Assembly (NCBI RefSeq): GCF_003716585.1
Contig: NZ_PTJO01000005.1
Coordinates: forward strand, 124,001-188,000
Origin: Corynebacterium alimapuense
Lineage (GTDB): Bacteria > Actinomycetota > Actinomycetes > Mycobacteriales > Mycobacteriaceae
Length of the DNA stretch: 64,000 nt
Reading direction: 5' to 3'
The position numbers and the translations under genes are program-made. The stretch's first letter is position 1. Each line of letters opens with the position of its first letter. Below are positions 19,996 to 30,507 of the stretch, piece after piece. The notes under the pieces were generated by a model. The model had not been told where the DNA came from and did no database searches. It saw only the letters and a list, made by a program, of their open reading frames with translations.

Positions 19996-21177
19996 TCATG
20001 GACCGACTTCCGGCTCTCTGGTGGCGACAATCCGGGTAGGCCGACTGTGTCGGGCTTTCCGCGCTTCTTGCAAGGGAATCCTGGTTACGAGGAAGGCAAG
20101 AACCAAACCGATGAGCGTAAACCCCACTGCGAATCTAGTTGGGAAGATGGAAAAGCTCACGGCGCCAAAGGCGACCACGCTCACCCACATGTAGAGGACC
20201 AATACCGTTCGCCGATGAGTATGCCCCAGGGAAAGCAGCCGGTGATGCAAGTGCAATTTATCGGCTTTGAAAGGCGAGGTTCCCTGGGCCAACCGTCGAA
20301 CCACTGCCAAAACCAGATCGAGCACCGGAACAAAGATTGCAGCTGCGACCACGATGACTGGACTCATTAACGCCACAAAGTCCACTGTGCCGTAGAGCGA
20401 CATGTTGATTTTTCCGGAGGCCGAGGTCGATGCCGCCGCCAGTAATAATCCGATAAACATCGAGCCAGAATCACCCATGAAGATTCGAGAAGGCTCGAAG
20501 TTATGAGGCAAAAATCCTAAGCAGGCCCCCACCAGTCCTGCGGCGATAATCGCCGGAGGATAGGCAGAAACTGCACCACCCTGATCATGGAGCACCGTCA
20601 ATGAGAACAACAAGATGGACCCGCCGGCGATCATTCCCAAGCCAGCGGCCAAGCCATCAAGTCCGTCGACAAAGTTGATGGCATTAACTAGCGCGACGGT
20701 GAATATGGTGGTCACGATCGTGGCTTGAACTTGGTCAAGCACCACCGTGGTGCCTTCTCCAAAAGGCAGGTAGACCAGAGTCCACGACAACCCCAATACG
20801 CTGAGCAAGATTGCCGATACCACTTGTCCGATGAGCTTGGTGATGGCATCGAGCTCATAGAGATCATCGATGACGCCAACGATCACGATGGCAAATGCCG
20901 CCCAGATCACGGCATTCATTTCCGGGGTGATGGGCATGAATCCTCTGGTCAAAGCAGGAAGCTGAGCGGCGAGGAAAACTGCAGCCAAAAAGCCGGAGAA
21001 CATCGCCGCTCCCCCGAGTCGCGGAGTGGGCTGGGTATGAACATCTCGCTGACGGATCTCGGCCACCCGGCCAGAACGAACCATCACCGAGCGAACGATT
21101 CCCGTGGCTAGGTAGGTGATCGCCGCAGCGACCAAAATAACCAGGCCCAACTCCCGCAGCGGGACGCCGGCACCCAT
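19996..21177 (-). CDS. wecA: Decaprenyl-phosphate GlcNAc-1-phosphate transferase (WecA/TagO family)
   Basis: The protein has 393 residues and about eleven hydrophobic segments. Family motifs are visible: the Mg2+-binding IDDLYELD, the NFVDGLDGLAAG motif and the cytoplasmic loop HLHHRLLSLGHTHRR. The enzyme moves GlcNAc-1-phosphate from UDP-GlcNAc to polyprenyl phosphate. In mycobacteria the orthologue (WecA, Rv1302, also upstream of the atp genes) starts the linker that joins arabinogalactan to peptidoglycan; the same role is inferred here. The start is directly after the sua5 stop. Confidence 0.92.
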   Translation of the reverse strand: MGAGVPLRELGLVILVAAAITYLATGIVRSVMVRSGRVAEIRQRDVHTQPTPRLGGAAMFSGFLAAVFLAAQLPALTRGFMPITPEMNAVIWAAFAIVIVGVIDDLYELDAITKLIGQVVSAILLSVLGLSWTLVYLPFGEGTTVVLDQVQATIVTTIFTVALVNAINFVDGLDGLAAGLGMIAGGSILLFSLTVLHDQGGAVSAYPPAIIAAGLVGACLGFLPHNFEPSRIFMGDSGSMFIGLLLAAASTSASGKINMSLYGTVDFVALMSPVIVVAAAIFVPVLDLVLAVVRRLAQGTSPFKADKLHLHHRLLSLGHTHRRTVLVLYMWVSVVAFGAVSFSIFPTRFAVGFTLIGLVLAFLVTRIPLQEARKARHSRPTRIVATREPEVGP

Positions 21178-21837
21178 CTACTTAGTGCCCCGAATAACCT
21201 CCGGAGCGACCTTTAAGACCTCACCGATACGTTCTGCAGAAATTGCCCCTTCCCGCAGCAGGTGCGGTACGGGTCCGGATAGATCAATGATCGATGAGGG
21301 TTCTCCGACTGGAGTTTGTCCGCCATCGAGATAGACTGCCACGCTCGTGCCTAGCTGCTGTTTAGCTGCAATGGCAGTGGTAGGCGGCTGGTGGCCGGAG
21401 ATATTGGCCGAAGACACTGCCATCGGACCGACCTCTCTCAAGAGCTCGATAGCCACCGGATGCAAAGGCATCCGCAACATGACGGTGCCCCGAGTATCTC
21501 CCAGGTTCCACGGCAATGAGGGCGCCTGCGGAACAACGATGGATAGACCACCTGGCCAGAAGGCCTCGATCAATGCTCCCGCCTGAGGAGTGAACTCCCG
21601 GACCAGTCCTTTGGCGGTGTCCCAAGAGCCAACGAGCACCGGTACGGGCATATCCGGGCCTCGGTGTTTTGCCGCGAGCAAACTCGCTACAGCGGCGTTA
21701 TCGAAGGCATTGCAGCCGATGCCGTAGAGGGTGTCAGTGGGCAACACCACCAGTCGTCCGCTACCGGCTGCTTCAACGGCCGCGCGGATGCCCTCGGCAC
21801 GGGAGGCCTCGTCTGCGCAAGAGTGGATACGGCTCAC
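21178..21837 (-). CDS. sua5: L-threonylcarbamoyladenylate synthase (Sua5/YrdC)
   Basis: The protein has 219 residues and is a YrdC domain. LVVLPTDTLYGIGCNAFD near the N-terminus and VSSANISGHQPP near 140 are the nucleotide and threonine-binding motifs. It makes threonylcarbamoyl-AMP from threonine, bicarbonate and ATP, the first step to the t6A base at position 37 of tRNAs. The full Sua5 C-terminal domain is absent, so it is the short YrdC form. It lies between prmC and wecA, as in relatives. Confidence 0.93.
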   Translation of the reverse strand: MSRIHSCADEASRAEGIRAAVEAAGSGRLVVLPTDTLYGIGCNAFDNAAVASLLAAKHRGPDMPVPVLVGSWDTAKGLVREFTPQAGALIEAFWPGGLSIVVPQAPSLPWNLGDTRGTVMLRMPLHPVAIELLREVGPMAVSSANISGHQPPTTAIAAKQQLGTSVAVYLDGGQTPVGEPSSIIDLSGPVPHLLREGAISAERIGEVLKVAPEVIRGTK

Positions 21838-21876
21838 AGGGGCTGTCCTCGATCCTTATTGCTGGGGTTTGGGCTG

Positions 21877-22710
21877 TCAGACTGACACTTTACTCGCAGT
21901 GACAAACCTGGCCCGCCCCGCTAAGTCAGTCAGGACTGTCACAGTGTCGAATCCGCCGTGGGTTAGCAGCGCAGATTGCACCGCATCTGAGGTGGTGTCA
22001 TCGTGTTCAATACCGACCACGCCCCCTGGAATGAGCAGATTATAGATCAGCGGCAACATGGCATCAATGACATCCATACCCGTATTACCAGCGAAAACTG
22101 CTTCGGGCGGATCTAGATAGACTTCTGGATCCAAATCTTGGGTCAGCGGGACATAAGGCGGGTTGGTCACCACAAGATCAACGCTGCGATGCCACTCAGA
22201 CAATGTGTCTGGGTCAGTAACGTCCCCGCGCAGCATCTCTACCCCAGTGCCCTCTGCGTTGCGAAGCGCCCATCTCAGTGCGTCGTCTTGCTTTTCGACG
22301 CCCGCGATCCGCGCCGAAGGGCACGCATCGGCTAGGTAGAGAGCCAAGGCGCCGGAACCAGTACATAGATCGACAATGCGGGGATTCGCGGCGTCGATAC
22401 GCTTGAGTTGGCCTACCGCCCAGTCCGCGAGAACTTCAGTCTCCGGACGCGGGATGAAGACTCCTTCGCCCACCTGAAGATCAAGCGGGCCGAAAGGCGC
22501 GCTTCCGAGAATATGCTGCAGGGGTTCCCGCAGCTCACGACGGCGAACTGCCTCCCAGAAGCCCTCCGGCACCGTGGAACGGCCAAACAACTCCAATGGG
22601 CCGACTCCGAGCAGACCTGCGGCAAGCAAGCGGGCGTCAACCTCCGGAGAGGGCACACCTGCCGACCGCAGGATGTCTGCGGCGTCGCGGAGTGCTTGGT
22701 TCAAACTCAC
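21877..22710 (-). CDS. prmC: Release factor glutamine methyltransferase PrmC (HemK)
   Basis: The protein has 277 residues. The N-terminal helical domain (about 1-75) is followed by a Rossmann methyltransferase domain with [12 protein letters not shown] (SAM binding) and VTNPPYVPL, the NPPY motif that holds the glutamine amide. It methylates the glutamine of the GGQ motif in release factors, and prfA is directly upstream (4 nt gap). The pairing is strongly conserved. Confidence 0.95.
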   Translation of the reverse strand: MSLNQALRDAADILRSAGVPSPEVDARLLAAGLLGVGPLELFGRSTVPEGFWEAVRRRELREPLQHILGSAPFGPLDLQVGEGVFIPRPETEVLADWAVGQLKRIDAANPRIVDLCTGSGALALYLADACPSARIAGVEKQDDALRWALRNAEGTGVEMLRGDVTDPDTLSEWHRSVDLVVTNPPYVPLTQDLDPEVYLDPPEAVFAGNTGMDVIDAMLPLIYNLLIPGGVVGIEHDDTTSDAVQSALLTHGGFDTVTVLTDLAGRARFVTASKVSV

Positions 22711-22714
22711 CTAT

Positions 22715-23788
22715 CTACTCCGCCTCGAGCCGTTCAGCACGCTCAGCGTCCTGCAGAGCAGAAAATAGGTCATCCATGTTTCCATCAAGCACCGAATCAA
22801 GGTTGTTGGCCTTGAAACCAATCCGATGGTCGCTGATGCGGTTTTCCGGCCAATTGTAGGTGCGGATCCGCTCGGAACGGTCCATGGTGCGTACCTGTGC
22901 GGCACGCCCCTCGGAGGCTTCTGCGTCTGCCTTCTCTCGTTCCATTTGTTCCAAACGCGAAAGCAAAACCTGCATAGCTCGGGCCTTGTTTTGGATCTGA
23001 GAGCGTTCCTTCTGACAAGTCACCACGATGCCGGATGGCAAGTGGGTCAACCGGACAGCGGAGTCAGTGGTGTTAACACCCTGACCACCTTTACCGGAGG
23101 AACGATAGACATCGACGCGCACGTCCTTGTCATCGATCGAGACGGCTTCCGGTTCCTCGGTCTCGGGAAAGACCATGACCCCGGCAGCCGAGGTCTGGAT
23201 CCGCCCTTGAGACTCAGTTACCGGTACGCGCTGGACGCGGTGGACGCCACCTTCGAATTTCATCAGGCTCCACACTCCGTCTGGAGAGGGGGACTTCATT
23301 CGGAAAGACAAGGTTATGTCCTTGATTCCGCCGAGATCAGATTCGGAAAGACCCAAAGCCTCCCAAGCGATGCCGTGCTTATCGGCAAAGCGTTCGTACA
23401 TCCGAGCCAGATCGCCAGCGAAAAGTGCGGCTTCCTCTCCTCCGGCACCAGCCTTGATCTCCATGATGACATCATCAGCATCATGAGGGTCACGGGGAGC
23501 CAGTAGATCGGCGAGTTTTTCTTCCAGCTCGACGGCTTCTACCTCCAGCCGTTGCGCCTCATCCGCGAACTCTTTGTCCTCGTGTGCCATCTCGCGTGCT
23601 GCCTCTAGGTCACCGCGGACCTCAACGAGGTCGTTGTTGACCCGAATGATCGGCTGCAGTGCGGCATAGCGCTTAGAGAGCTTCCGAAACAACGACTGAT
23701 CGCCAGCGGTGGCTGGATCCGCCATCTGTGCTTCAATGCCCTGATATTCGGAGACAATATCGTCTACTGCCGAGACCCGATTACTCAT
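22715..23788 (-). CDS. prfA: Peptide chain release factor 1
   Basis: The protein has 357 residues. It carries the GGQ motif ([18 protein letters not shown]) that reaches the peptidyl-transferase centre and domain 2 with PVTESQGR as the PxT-type reading motif. The class RF1 assignment (UAA and UAG) rests on this motif and on the gene order with prmC. The ATG overlaps the rho stop by one base, so translation is probably coupled. Confidence 0.96.
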   Translation of the reverse strand: MSNRVSAVDDIVSEYQGIEAQMADPATAGDQSLFRKLSKRYAALQPIIRVNNDLVEVRGDLEAAREMAHEDKEFADEAQRLEVEAVELEEKLADLLAPRDPHDADDVIMEIKAGAGGEEAALFAGDLARMYERFADKHGIAWEALGLSESDLGGIKDITLSFRMKSPSPDGVWSLMKFEGGVHRVQRVPVTESQGRIQTSAAGVMVFPETEEPEAVSIDDKDVRVDVYRSSGKGGQGVNTTDSAVRLTHLPSGIVVTCQKERSQIQNKARAMQVLLSRLEQMEREKADAEASEGRAAQVRTMDRSERIRTYNWPENRISDHRIGFKANNLDSVLDGNMDDLFSALQDAERAERLEAE

Positions 23789-25977
23789 TAGGAATACTCC
23801 TCCTCATTCTGAGTTCCGGCCATCGGCGCGGAAGAGGCGACCTGCATCAGGAACTCGCCATTAGAATTACTCTTCTTGAGCTGCTTGATCAACAGGTCGA
23901 TGGCCTGCTGCGGGTCCAGCGCGGAGAGAATACGACGCAGCTTGTGCATAACTCGGACTTCGTCCGGAGCTAACAGCAGCTCATCTTTTCGCGTACCAGA
24001 GGGGTTAACATCCACGGCCGGGAATACCCGACGCTCGGAGATCTTTCGGTCCAGCTTGAGCTCGGCGTTACCGGTGCCCTTGAACTCTTCGAAGATCACG
24101 GTGTCACCAGCGGAGCCGGTCTCCACCATCGCGGTGGCAATGATGGTTAGCGAGCCACCATTTTCGATATTGCGCGCAGCACCCAAGAAACGCTTCGGCG
24201 GGTAGAGAGCGTTGGAGTCAACACCACCGGAGAGAATGCGACCTGAGGCCGGCGAAGAGTTGTTATAGGCACGACCCAGACGGGTAATCGAGTCGAGCAG
24301 AACCACGACATCCTTACCTTGCTCTACCAGACGCTTGGCGCGCTCAATCGCCAACTCCGCGACTGCGGTGTGCTCCCCCGGCGGGCGGTCGAAGGTCGAG
24401 GAAATAACCTCACCATTGACCGAACGCTGCATGTCGGTGACCTCTTCCGGACGTTCGTCAACAAGGACGACCATCAGGTGGCACTCCGGGTTATTGACCG
24501 AAATTGCGTTAGCGATATTCTGCATGATCGTCGTCTTGCCAGCCTTAGGCGGAGAAACGATCAAGGCTCGCTGGCCCTTGCCGATCGGCATGATCAAGTC
24601 GATCACACGGGTGGTGAGGATGCGCGGATCAGTCTCCAAACGCAAACGCTGGTTCGGGTACAGCGGAGTCAGCTTGGCAAACTCTGGGCGAGCCTTCGCT
24701 TCCTCAACGCTCAGTCCGTTGATCGAATCAACGCGGACCAACTGGTTGTACTTCTGGCGGTTACGCCCCTGCCCATGTGCCTGTGCTGGGCCCATCTTGA
24801 CCTGACCGGTCACTGCATCGCCCGAGCGCAGACCGCTGCGGCGCATCAACTGAATGGGGACGAAGACATCTGCCGGCGAGTTGTGGTAGCCGGTGGTGCG
24901 AACGAAAGCGACGTTTTTGTCCACGACATCGAGGATTCCTGCAACATCCTGCAGATCAGCATTGTCGTTGTGCTGATTCTGGTTGGACTGCCGGTTCTGC
25001 TGGTTGGACTGATTTCCGTCGTTATTGTTGTTCTCTGTATTCGGACGGTTGCGACGGTTGCGACGGTTGCGGCGACCACGACGGCCCTCACCGTCGTTAT
25101 CGTTATTGCGGCTGTCATTCGTGCGATTGTCACCGTCACGGTTGTCATTACGACGGTTGTTGTTATTGCGGCGGTTATCCCGGTTATCCCGGTTATCCCG
25201 GTTGTCGCGATTGTCGCGATTGTCGCGATTGTCGCGATTGTCGTCATCGCCGTCGTTGTTGTCGCTATCGTTGTTGCGACGGTTGTTATTGCGACGGTTG
25301 CTGTTGTCGTTATTGCGACGGTTGTCGCGATCATTGTTACTGCGCTCGTCGCGGTTTCTTTCGTCGCGGTTTCGCTGCTCGTCTCGGTGAGAATCATCGC
25401 GCTCGGCGCGCTCTTCACCATCGTTAGTGCCCTGCGACTCTTCGCGGTCCTGAGACTCGGTGCCATCTCCCTGCACCGTGCGTGCTCGGTTGCGACGTGC
25501 CCGGCGCGCTGCCGAGCGGGATTCATAGCGCTGGTCATCAGAATCAGAGGCGTTATCTGCGCTCTCGTTTTGCTCCGAGTTCTCAGCACCAGTGGTATCA
25601 GTTCCGCGACTATCCCGACGCGGGGATTCATGACGGCGTTGTTGTGCTGCGCCTTCGGACTGCTTACGAGAGTCTGCCTGTGGCTCCGCTTCTTGGGCGG
25701 GCTGCTCCGGAGTCTTTTGTTCGGCATTCTCCGAGCTCACGCGCGTTTTAGCGACGGCGGCTGTTTTACCAGCGGTTGACTGCGCCTTAGCGGGCACAGA
25801 ACCAGTCTGGATCGCGGTGATGAGATCTCCCTTGCGCAGACCGGAGACGCCTCGCAGGCCTTTGTCGGCGGCAATCTTACGCAGATCGCTCAGCTTCAAA
25901 GATGCAAGATTCTGCTGAGTGCTTCCTCCCGCGGTGGTACCGGCTGCAGAAGTACTGGCGGTGTCCGTATCAGTCAC
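23788..25977 (-). CDS. rho: Transcription termination factor Rho with long N-terminal insertion
   Basis: The protein has 729 residues against 419 in E. coli. Residues about 20-60 hold the Rho N-terminal helices ([17 protein letters not shown]). Residues about 65-335 are a low-complexity insertion of Asn, Arg, Asp, Gln and Glu, including runs of RDN. The conserved core follows: an RNA-binding cold-shock domain ([19 protein letters not shown]), Walker A ([10 protein letters not shown]), Walker B ([12 protein letters not shown]) and the R-loop region. Such insertions are normal in high-GC Gram-positive Rho and can bind RNA. The start codon is GTG with AAAGGA upstream. The gene heads the rho-prfA-prmC-sua5 series. 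Confidence 0.96.
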   Translation of the reverse strand: MTDTDTASTSAAGTTAGGSTQQNLASLKLSDLRKIAADKGLRGVSGLRKGDLITAIQTGSVPAKAQSTAGKTAAVAKTRVSSENAEQKTPEQPAQEAEPQADSRKQSEGAAQQRRHESPRRDSRGTDTTGAENSEQNESADNASDSDDQRYESRSAARRARRNRARTVQGDGTESQDREESQGTNDGEERAERDDSHRDEQRNRDERNRDERSNNDRDNRRNNDNSNRRNNNRRNNDSDNNDGDDDNRDNRDNRDNRDNRDNRDNRDNRRNNNNRRNDNRDGDNRTNDSRNNDNDGEGRRGRRNRRNRRNRPNTENNNNDGNQSNQQNRQSNQNQHNDNADLQDVAGILDVVDKNVAFVRTTGYHNSPADVFVPIQLMRRSGLRSGDAVTGQVKMGPAQAHGQGRNRQKYNQLVRVDSINGLSVEEAKARPEFAKLTPLYPNQRLRLETDPRILTTRVIDLIMPIGKGQRALIVSPPKAGKTTIMQNIANAISVNNPECHLMVVLVDERPEEVTDMQRSVNGEVISSTFDRPPGEHTAVAELAIERAKRLVEQGKDVVVLLDSITRLGRAYNNSSPASGRILSGGVDSNALYPPKRFLGAARNIENGGSLTIIATAMVETGSAGDTVIFEEFKGTGNAELKLDRKISERRVFPAVDVNPSGTRKDELLLAPDEVRVMHKLRRILSALDPQQAIDLLIKQLKKSNSNGEFLMQVASSAPMAGTQNEEEYS
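25173..25244 (-). repeat. 9-nt tandem repeats inside rho
   Basis: Eight consecutive 9-nt units are seen: three of GGTTATCCC, then GGTTGTCGC and GATTGTCGC-type units. Each unit is three codons, so copy-number change keeps the frame and only alters the number of Arg-Asp-Asn triplets in the Rho insertion. Confidence 0.85.
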
Positions 25978-26328
25978 GGATGTCCTTTCGTTGCTTGACC
26001 AGCCGAGTCTGTGGTGATGCTGTGCGGTACGCGCACGACTGGAAGCCTTGTGTGGAGTTGAACAACTCGACGTCTATCTGCCGCAGGTGACAGGCCAATG
26101 CCGTCTGCGACACGTGGGAACGGAGTCATACTTCGATGGAGATCAGACCGGACCGGAGCGGGCACCTCACTACGTGCACACAATTATCCAATGAGAAAAC
26201 TGTGGAGTGTGGGCGGACGCTTAGCCCGGGGAAACGGGGGCTTCGAGAAGCTTCCTCGTTGATCTTCGAACAGTGTAGCGCATAACAGAGCCCCATCTAG
26301 CGACACCCACCAGACTAGAGTGTTGGGC
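25978..26328. promoter_or_regulatory. Divergent control region and rho leader
   Basis: This 351-nt gap separates rho (minus) from the acyl-CoA ligase (plus). On the minus strand GATAAT at 26188-26183 is the best -10 box for rho and would give a leader of about 200 nt. On the plus strand TAGAGT at 26316-26321 is a plausible -10 box placed 7 nt before the ATG at 26329, which suggests a leaderless ligase message. No terminator-like stem and no convincing small gene were seen. Confidence 0.45.
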
Positions 26329-28071
26329 ATGCTCTCCACCATGCAGAATGTGCCGCTGTCGATCGCGCGGATCCTGGAGTACGGATCCTCCGCCCACGCG
26401 ACGACCAAAGTGACCACGTGGCGGACCGATTCCGCGGAGGAAACCACCTTCGAGGACATCCGTGCACGTGCCGCAGCCTTCGCCCACGCCCTTCATGACG
26501 ATCTTGGGATCACCGGCGATCAACGGGTTGGTTCCTTCCTCTATAACTGCGCCGAACATCTAGAAGTACAGTTCGCAGTTCCCAGCATGGGGGCGGTATT
26601 TGCCCCGCTCAACAAACAGCTGATGAACGACCAAATTCGGCATATCATCAACCACGCCGATATCGAGATCATCGTCGCTGATCCTCGTCTAGCGGCACCT
26701 CTGAGCAAAGCACTCGAGGGCTGCCCAGGTGTCCGAGCAATTGTGTTCACTGGTCAAGGCCTCATCGATTCACTGGTAAAGCAACTCCCCGAAGGTCTAG
26801 CAGCATATTCCTATGAGGCTCTCCTCGATGGGCGCTCCACCAGGTATGACTGGCCGGTACTTGATGAGAACACCGCTGCCGCGATCTGCTATTCCTCGGG
26901 CACCTCAGGGGCCCCAAAGGGGGTGGCATACTCACACCGATCCCTCTATCTACAGGCGATGTCACTGCGGACCACAGACTCCCTAGCGGTGTCTCATGGT
27001 GAGTCTTTCCTGTGCTGTGTGCCGATTTATCACATCTTGTCCTGGGGAGTGCCCTTCGCTGCCTTCATGTCTGGCACTCCCCTAGTGTTCCCGGACTCCG
27101 ATGTCTCTGCCCCTACGCTTGCTCGTTTGATCTCCGCCACTCATCCCCGAGTTGCCAACGGCGTTCCTACTTTGTGGATTCAGCTCATGGTTCACTACCT
27201 GCACCATCCCCCAGAGCGAATGTCCCTCACCGAGCTCTATGTTGGCGGTTCCCAAGCCCCTCCTATCTTGATCAAGCTCTGGGAAGAGCGCTACGGCGTC
27301 GATGTTGTCCATCTATGGGGCATGACCGAGACTTCATCCGTTGGTACCGTCGCCCGCCCACCATCTGGGTCTTCGGGAGAAGCTCGTTTCGCCTACCGCG
27401 TCAGCCAAGGGCGATTCAGCCCGATGGTGGATTATCGCGTGGTCAATGACGGCCAAGTGGTTTCCTCCACTGACCGCAACCAAGGTGAGATCCAAGTCCG
27501 CGGCAATACCGTCACTGGTTCCTATTATCACTCGCCCAATGAGGACAATCACGGAAAAGCCAGCGTATTCCGTGGCGCAGAAGTCACAGTTGTCGAAGAA
27601 CAGTTCACTGCTGATGGCTGGCTGCGGACCGGGGATGTGGGATCGGTAACCGCCGATGGTTTCCTCACCGTCTCTGACCGAGCCCGCGATGTCATCCGTT
27701 CCGGTGGTGAGTGGATCTACTCGGCGATGCTGGAAAACCTCATCATGGATGCCCCAGAGGTCGTCGAGTGTGCAGTAATCGGCTACCCAGATGACAAATG
27801 GGGCGAACGCCCCTTGGCCGTGACTGTCCTCTACGAGGAGGTCCCCGCAACCAGCGAAACTGCCGAAAGCCTGCGTGATCGCCTGCGCAGCAATCTTCCT
27901 AGTTGGATGTTGCCGGAATACTGGACCTTCGTCCGCGATATCGATAAGACCTCAGTGGGCAAGTTCGATAAAAAGGACCTGCGCAAGCATCTAGCCAATG
28001 GCGATTACACCGTTACGGCCCTCAAAGGGCCGGGCCAGAAAAAGAAAGAACCTGAGGAATTAGACTCCTAA
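26329..28071 (+). CDS. Fatty-acid/medium-chain acyl-CoA ligase (AMP-forming)
   Basis: The protein has 580 residues and is an ANL-superfamily adenylate-forming enzyme. The phosphate loop is YSSGTSGAPKG (about 192-202), A5 is HLWGMTETSS, the hinge region is GWLRTGDVGSV, and the A10 catalytic lysine is in KTSVGKFDKK near the C-terminus. Overall it resembles the AlkK-like fatty-acyl-CoA synthetases that activate a fatty acid to acyl-AMP and then acyl-CoA; chain length is not readable. The ATG at 26329 is chosen because a -10-like box ends 7 nt before it; GTG 26320 and ATG 26341 are alternatives. It stands alone, 85 nt before moaA. Confidence 0.85.
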   Translation: MLSTMQNVPLSIARILEYGSSAHATTKVTTWRTDSAEETTFEDIRARAAAFAHALHDDLGITGDQRVGSFLYNCAEHLEVQFAVPSMGAVFAPLNKQLMNDQIRHIINHADIEIIVADPRLAAPLSKALEGCPGVRAIVFTGQGLIDSLVKQLPEGLAAYSYEALLDGRSTRYDWPVLDENTAAAICYSSGTSGAPKGVAYSHRSLYLQAMSLRTTDSLAVSHGESFLCCVPIYHILSWGVPFAAFMSGTPLVFPDSDVSAPTLARLISATHPRVANGVPTLWIQLMVHYLHHPPERMSLTELYVGGSQAPPILIKLWEERYGVDVVHLWGMTETSSVGTVARPPSGSSGEARFAYRVSQGRFSPMVDYRVVNDGQVVSSTDRNQGEIQVRGNTVTGSYYHSPNEDNHGKASVFRGAEVTVVEEQFTADGWLRTGDVGSVTADGFLTVSDRARDVIRSGGEWIYSAMLENLIMDAPEVVECAVIGYPDDKWGERPLAVTVLYEEVPATSETAESLRDRLRSNLPSWMLPEYWTFVRDIDKTSVGKFDKKDLRKHLANGDYTVTALKGPGQKKKEPEELDS

Positions 28072-28156
28072 AGAGCCTTCAACTCCGATAAGAATCGAGG
28101 CATTCCACACGGCGGGTGTTGGCTTTGTCGCCTGAACTTCCTACTATGGACGACTA

Positions 28157-29224
28157 ATGAGCACCAGACTTCCTCTGCCGACCACGCCTCCCAGGATCGA
28201 AGGCAGCACCACCCTCGCTGATGCCTACGGCCGAGTGGCCCGTGACCTACGTGTCAGCCTTACCGATCGATGCAATCTGCGCTGCACCTACTGCATGCCG
28301 GCCGAGGGTCTCGAATGGCTGCCTACCGCCGACACTCTCAATGATGATGAAGTCATCCGCCTGATCACCATCGCAGTGACTCGTTTAGGCATCCGCCAAG
28401 TCAGGTTTACTGGCGGTGAACCGCTGCTGCGGAAATCTCTGGCGCCGATTATCGCAGCGACCACTGCCCTACGCAGCGATCAAGATAAGCCCATCTCTAC
28501 GGCTCTCACTACCAACGGTCTAGGGCTGGTCCACCGCATCGACGAATTGAAATCAGCCGGACTTGAACGAGTCAATATCTCCCTCGATACCCTTGATCCG
28601 GTGCGCTACGCACAGTTGACCCGGCGCGATCGTCTCGCTGATGTCCTATCAGCGATCGAAGCCGCAGTGGCGGCTGGTTTGTCCCCGGTCAAAGTGAATT
28701 CGGTAGTTATGCCGGGAGTCAATGAAATTGACATCGTCCCGCTAGCTCGCTTCTGCCTGGAGCACGGAGCGCAACTGCGCTTCATCGAGCAGATGCCCTT
28801 GGGCCCACGAGATCGCTGGGATCGTTCTGGAATGGTCACCGCGGAGGCCATCCTAGAGCGGCTACAGGGTGCTTTTGAACTGACATCGGCAGCTGAGGCA
28901 AGGGGTGCCGCCCCAGCCGCACTGTGGGAGGCCACCGCAATCGACAATCCTGAGGTACACGGGAAGATCGGAGTCATCGCCTCGGTTACCCGTCCGTTTT
29001 GCGGAGATTGCGATCGGACCCGGTTGACCACCGATGGGGCTATCCGAAACTGCTTGTTCTCTCGTACCGAGACCTCTCTGCGCGACCTCATGCGTGCTGG
29101 GGCAACCGATGATGAGTTAGCGGGTGCTTGGGCGAGCGCAATGTGGGGAAAACTCCCCGGCCATGGCATCGACGATCCAGGTTTCCTCCAGCCCGAGCGG
29201 CCTATGTCCGCCATTGGTGGCTAA
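28157..29224 (+). CDS. moaA: GTP 3',8-cyclase MoaA
   Basis: The protein has 355 residues and is a radical SAM enzyme. The first iron-sulfur cluster is bound by CNLRCTYC (with a CX3CX2C pattern), and the C-terminal cluster by CGDCDRTRLTTDGAIRNC. The C-terminus ends in GG, which is needed for activity in known MoaA proteins. With MoaC it turns GTP into cyclic pyranopterin monophosphate, the first step of molybdenum cofactor synthesis. TACTAT at 28142-28147 is a possible -10 box that would leave almost no leader. The gene heads moaA-moeA-moaC-mobA-mod. Confidence 0.95.
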   Translation: MSTRLPLPTTPPRIEGSTTLADAYGRVARDLRVSLTDRCNLRCTYCMPAEGLEWLPTADTLNDDEVIRLITIAVTRLGIRQVRFTGGEPLLRKSLAPIIAATTALRSDQDKPISTALTTNGLGLVHRIDELKSAGLERVNISLDTLDPVRYAQLTRRDRLADVLSAIEAAVAAGLSPVKVNSVVMPGVNEIDIVPLARFCLEHGAQLRFIEQMPLGPRDRWDRSGMVTAEAILERLQGAFELTSAAEARGAAPAALWEATAIDNPEVHGKIGVIASVTRPFCGDCDRTRLTTDGAIRNCLFSRTETSLRDLMRAGATDDELAGAWASAMWGKLPGHGIDDPGFLQPERPMSAIGG

Positions 29225-29234
29225 CCTCATAGCT

Positions 29235-30479
29235 ATGTCCCCCCGCTCAGTTTCTGACCATCTCGCGGCAGTTGTAGAGCATGCGCTACCCAGATCGCCT
29301 ATTTCCCTGGACCTGTCCAAGGCTCACGGGCTCGTCTTGGCCAGCGATGCTCAAGCCTCCTTGCCCGTGCCGCCCTTTTCTAATTCGGCGATGGATGGAT
29401 TTCTAGTCCACACGGCAGAATTGGTCGGAGCTGGCCCATGGAGTTTTCCGGTGATCGGCGATGTACCCGCCGGAGCTAGCCCAATTGAGCTACCTGATAA
29501 TGCGGCAGTGCGCATTATGACTGGAGCGCCAGTTCCCGAACCTCACCACCAGCTACGCGTGATCCCAGTGGAAAATACCAATATCACCCCAGGCCCGGGC
29601 CCGCTGCCGGATTATGTCACTATTAACCGCGTACCTGGCGAACGCACCCATATCCGGAGCGCAGGAGAGAATATCTCCCCAGGTCAAGCGGTCATGAGTG
29701 CTGGTAGCCGCATCGATGCTGGCGCGGTTGCTGCCCTAATCTCCGCCGGAGTCGACCAAGTAAGTGTGTATCCACTGCCCCGAGTCGCCGTAATTTCCTC
29801 CGGTGATGAATTGGTTGAGGCCGGAGTCGCCCCAGGTGCTGGCCAGCTACCCGATTCCAACCGGCCGATGATCGCCTCGCTGCTGGCAGAACTGGGTATC
29901 AAACACGTCACGCAGTTTCATGGCGATGATCAAACCGGTGATTTTCAAGCCCTGTTAGCGCAGGTTTGTGACACCCACGAGCTAGTGATTACTACCGGCG
30001 GGGTCTCGGTTGGTGCCTTCGACGTCGTCCGCGCCGCCACTGATGGCAAGGACATGTGGTTTGGTTCGGTCGCTCAACGCCCAGGATCTCCTCAAGGTTT
30101 AGGGACTTGGCACTCCACTACCTTGATGTGTCTGCCCGGAAATCCGGTCGCGGCCTTTGTCTCTTTTTGCCTCTATGGCCCGCCATTGCTGTGGGCTATG
30201 TCTGGATCTACACCCCAAGCTGGGCTCTGGGAGCGCCCCTATGTCGTGGCCCAGCTGGCGGCGGGAACGGAGCTTTCTGGGCCACCAGCTCGAACGCTGC
30301 TAAGCCCAGTGCGCCTGAACTACTCCGCTGCTGGAATCACCGCGACTCCCTTCCATCACCGAGGACCCGGCTCCCACTTGGTCGCCTCACTCGCGGATAC
30401 TGATGGCATCGCAGTACTTGATCCCGGCGCGGATACCTCTGCTGGTGACCCGGACATCCGTGTTCTACTCCGCCCCTAA
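29235..30479 (+). CDS. moeA: Molybdopterin molybdenumtransferase MoeA
   Basis: The protein has 414 residues from the ATG at 29235, 10 nt after the moaA stop; the open frame reaches back into moaA but that part is not expected. Typical MoeA stretches are FSNSAMDGFLV, NAAVRIMTGAPVP, ISSGDEL, LPDSNRPMI, GGVSVGAFDVV and CLPGNPVAAF. MoeA inserts molybdate into adenylated molybdopterin. It lies between moaA and moaC. A ribosome site is not obvious, so coupling to moaA is likely. Confidence 0.93.
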   Translation: MSPRSVSDHLAAVVEHALPRSPISLDLSKAHGLVLASDAQASLPVPPFSNSAMDGFLVHTAELVGAGPWSFPVIGDVPAGASPIELPDNAAVRIMTGAPVPEPHHQLRVIPVENTNITPGPGPLPDYVTINRVPGERTHIRSAGENISPGQAVMSAGSRIDAGAVAALISAGVDQVSVYPLPRVAVISSGDELVEAGVAPGAGQLPDSNRPMIASLLAELGIKHVTQFHGDDQTGDFQALLAQVCDTHELVITTGGVSVGAFDVVRAATDGKDMWFGSVAQRPGSPQGLGTWHSTTLMCLPGNPVAAFVSFCLYGPPLLWAMSGSTPQAGLWERPYVVAQLAAGTELSGPPARTLLSPVRLNYSAAGITATPFHHRGPGSHLVASLADTDGIAVLDPGADTSAGDPDIRVLLRP

Positions 30480-30507
30480 TTTTTCCTCGATTTAGAAGGT
30501 AGCCTTC

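Noticed and set aside
25173..25244. CRISPR-like short repeats
   Set aside because: The units are 9 nt, have no spacers and are in frame in rho.
24319..25779. 486-codon plus-strand frame across rho
   Set aside because: It is antisense to rho; its Val/Ala/Ile-rich stretch comes only from reading the Asn/Arg/Asp repeats backwards and imitates membrane helices.
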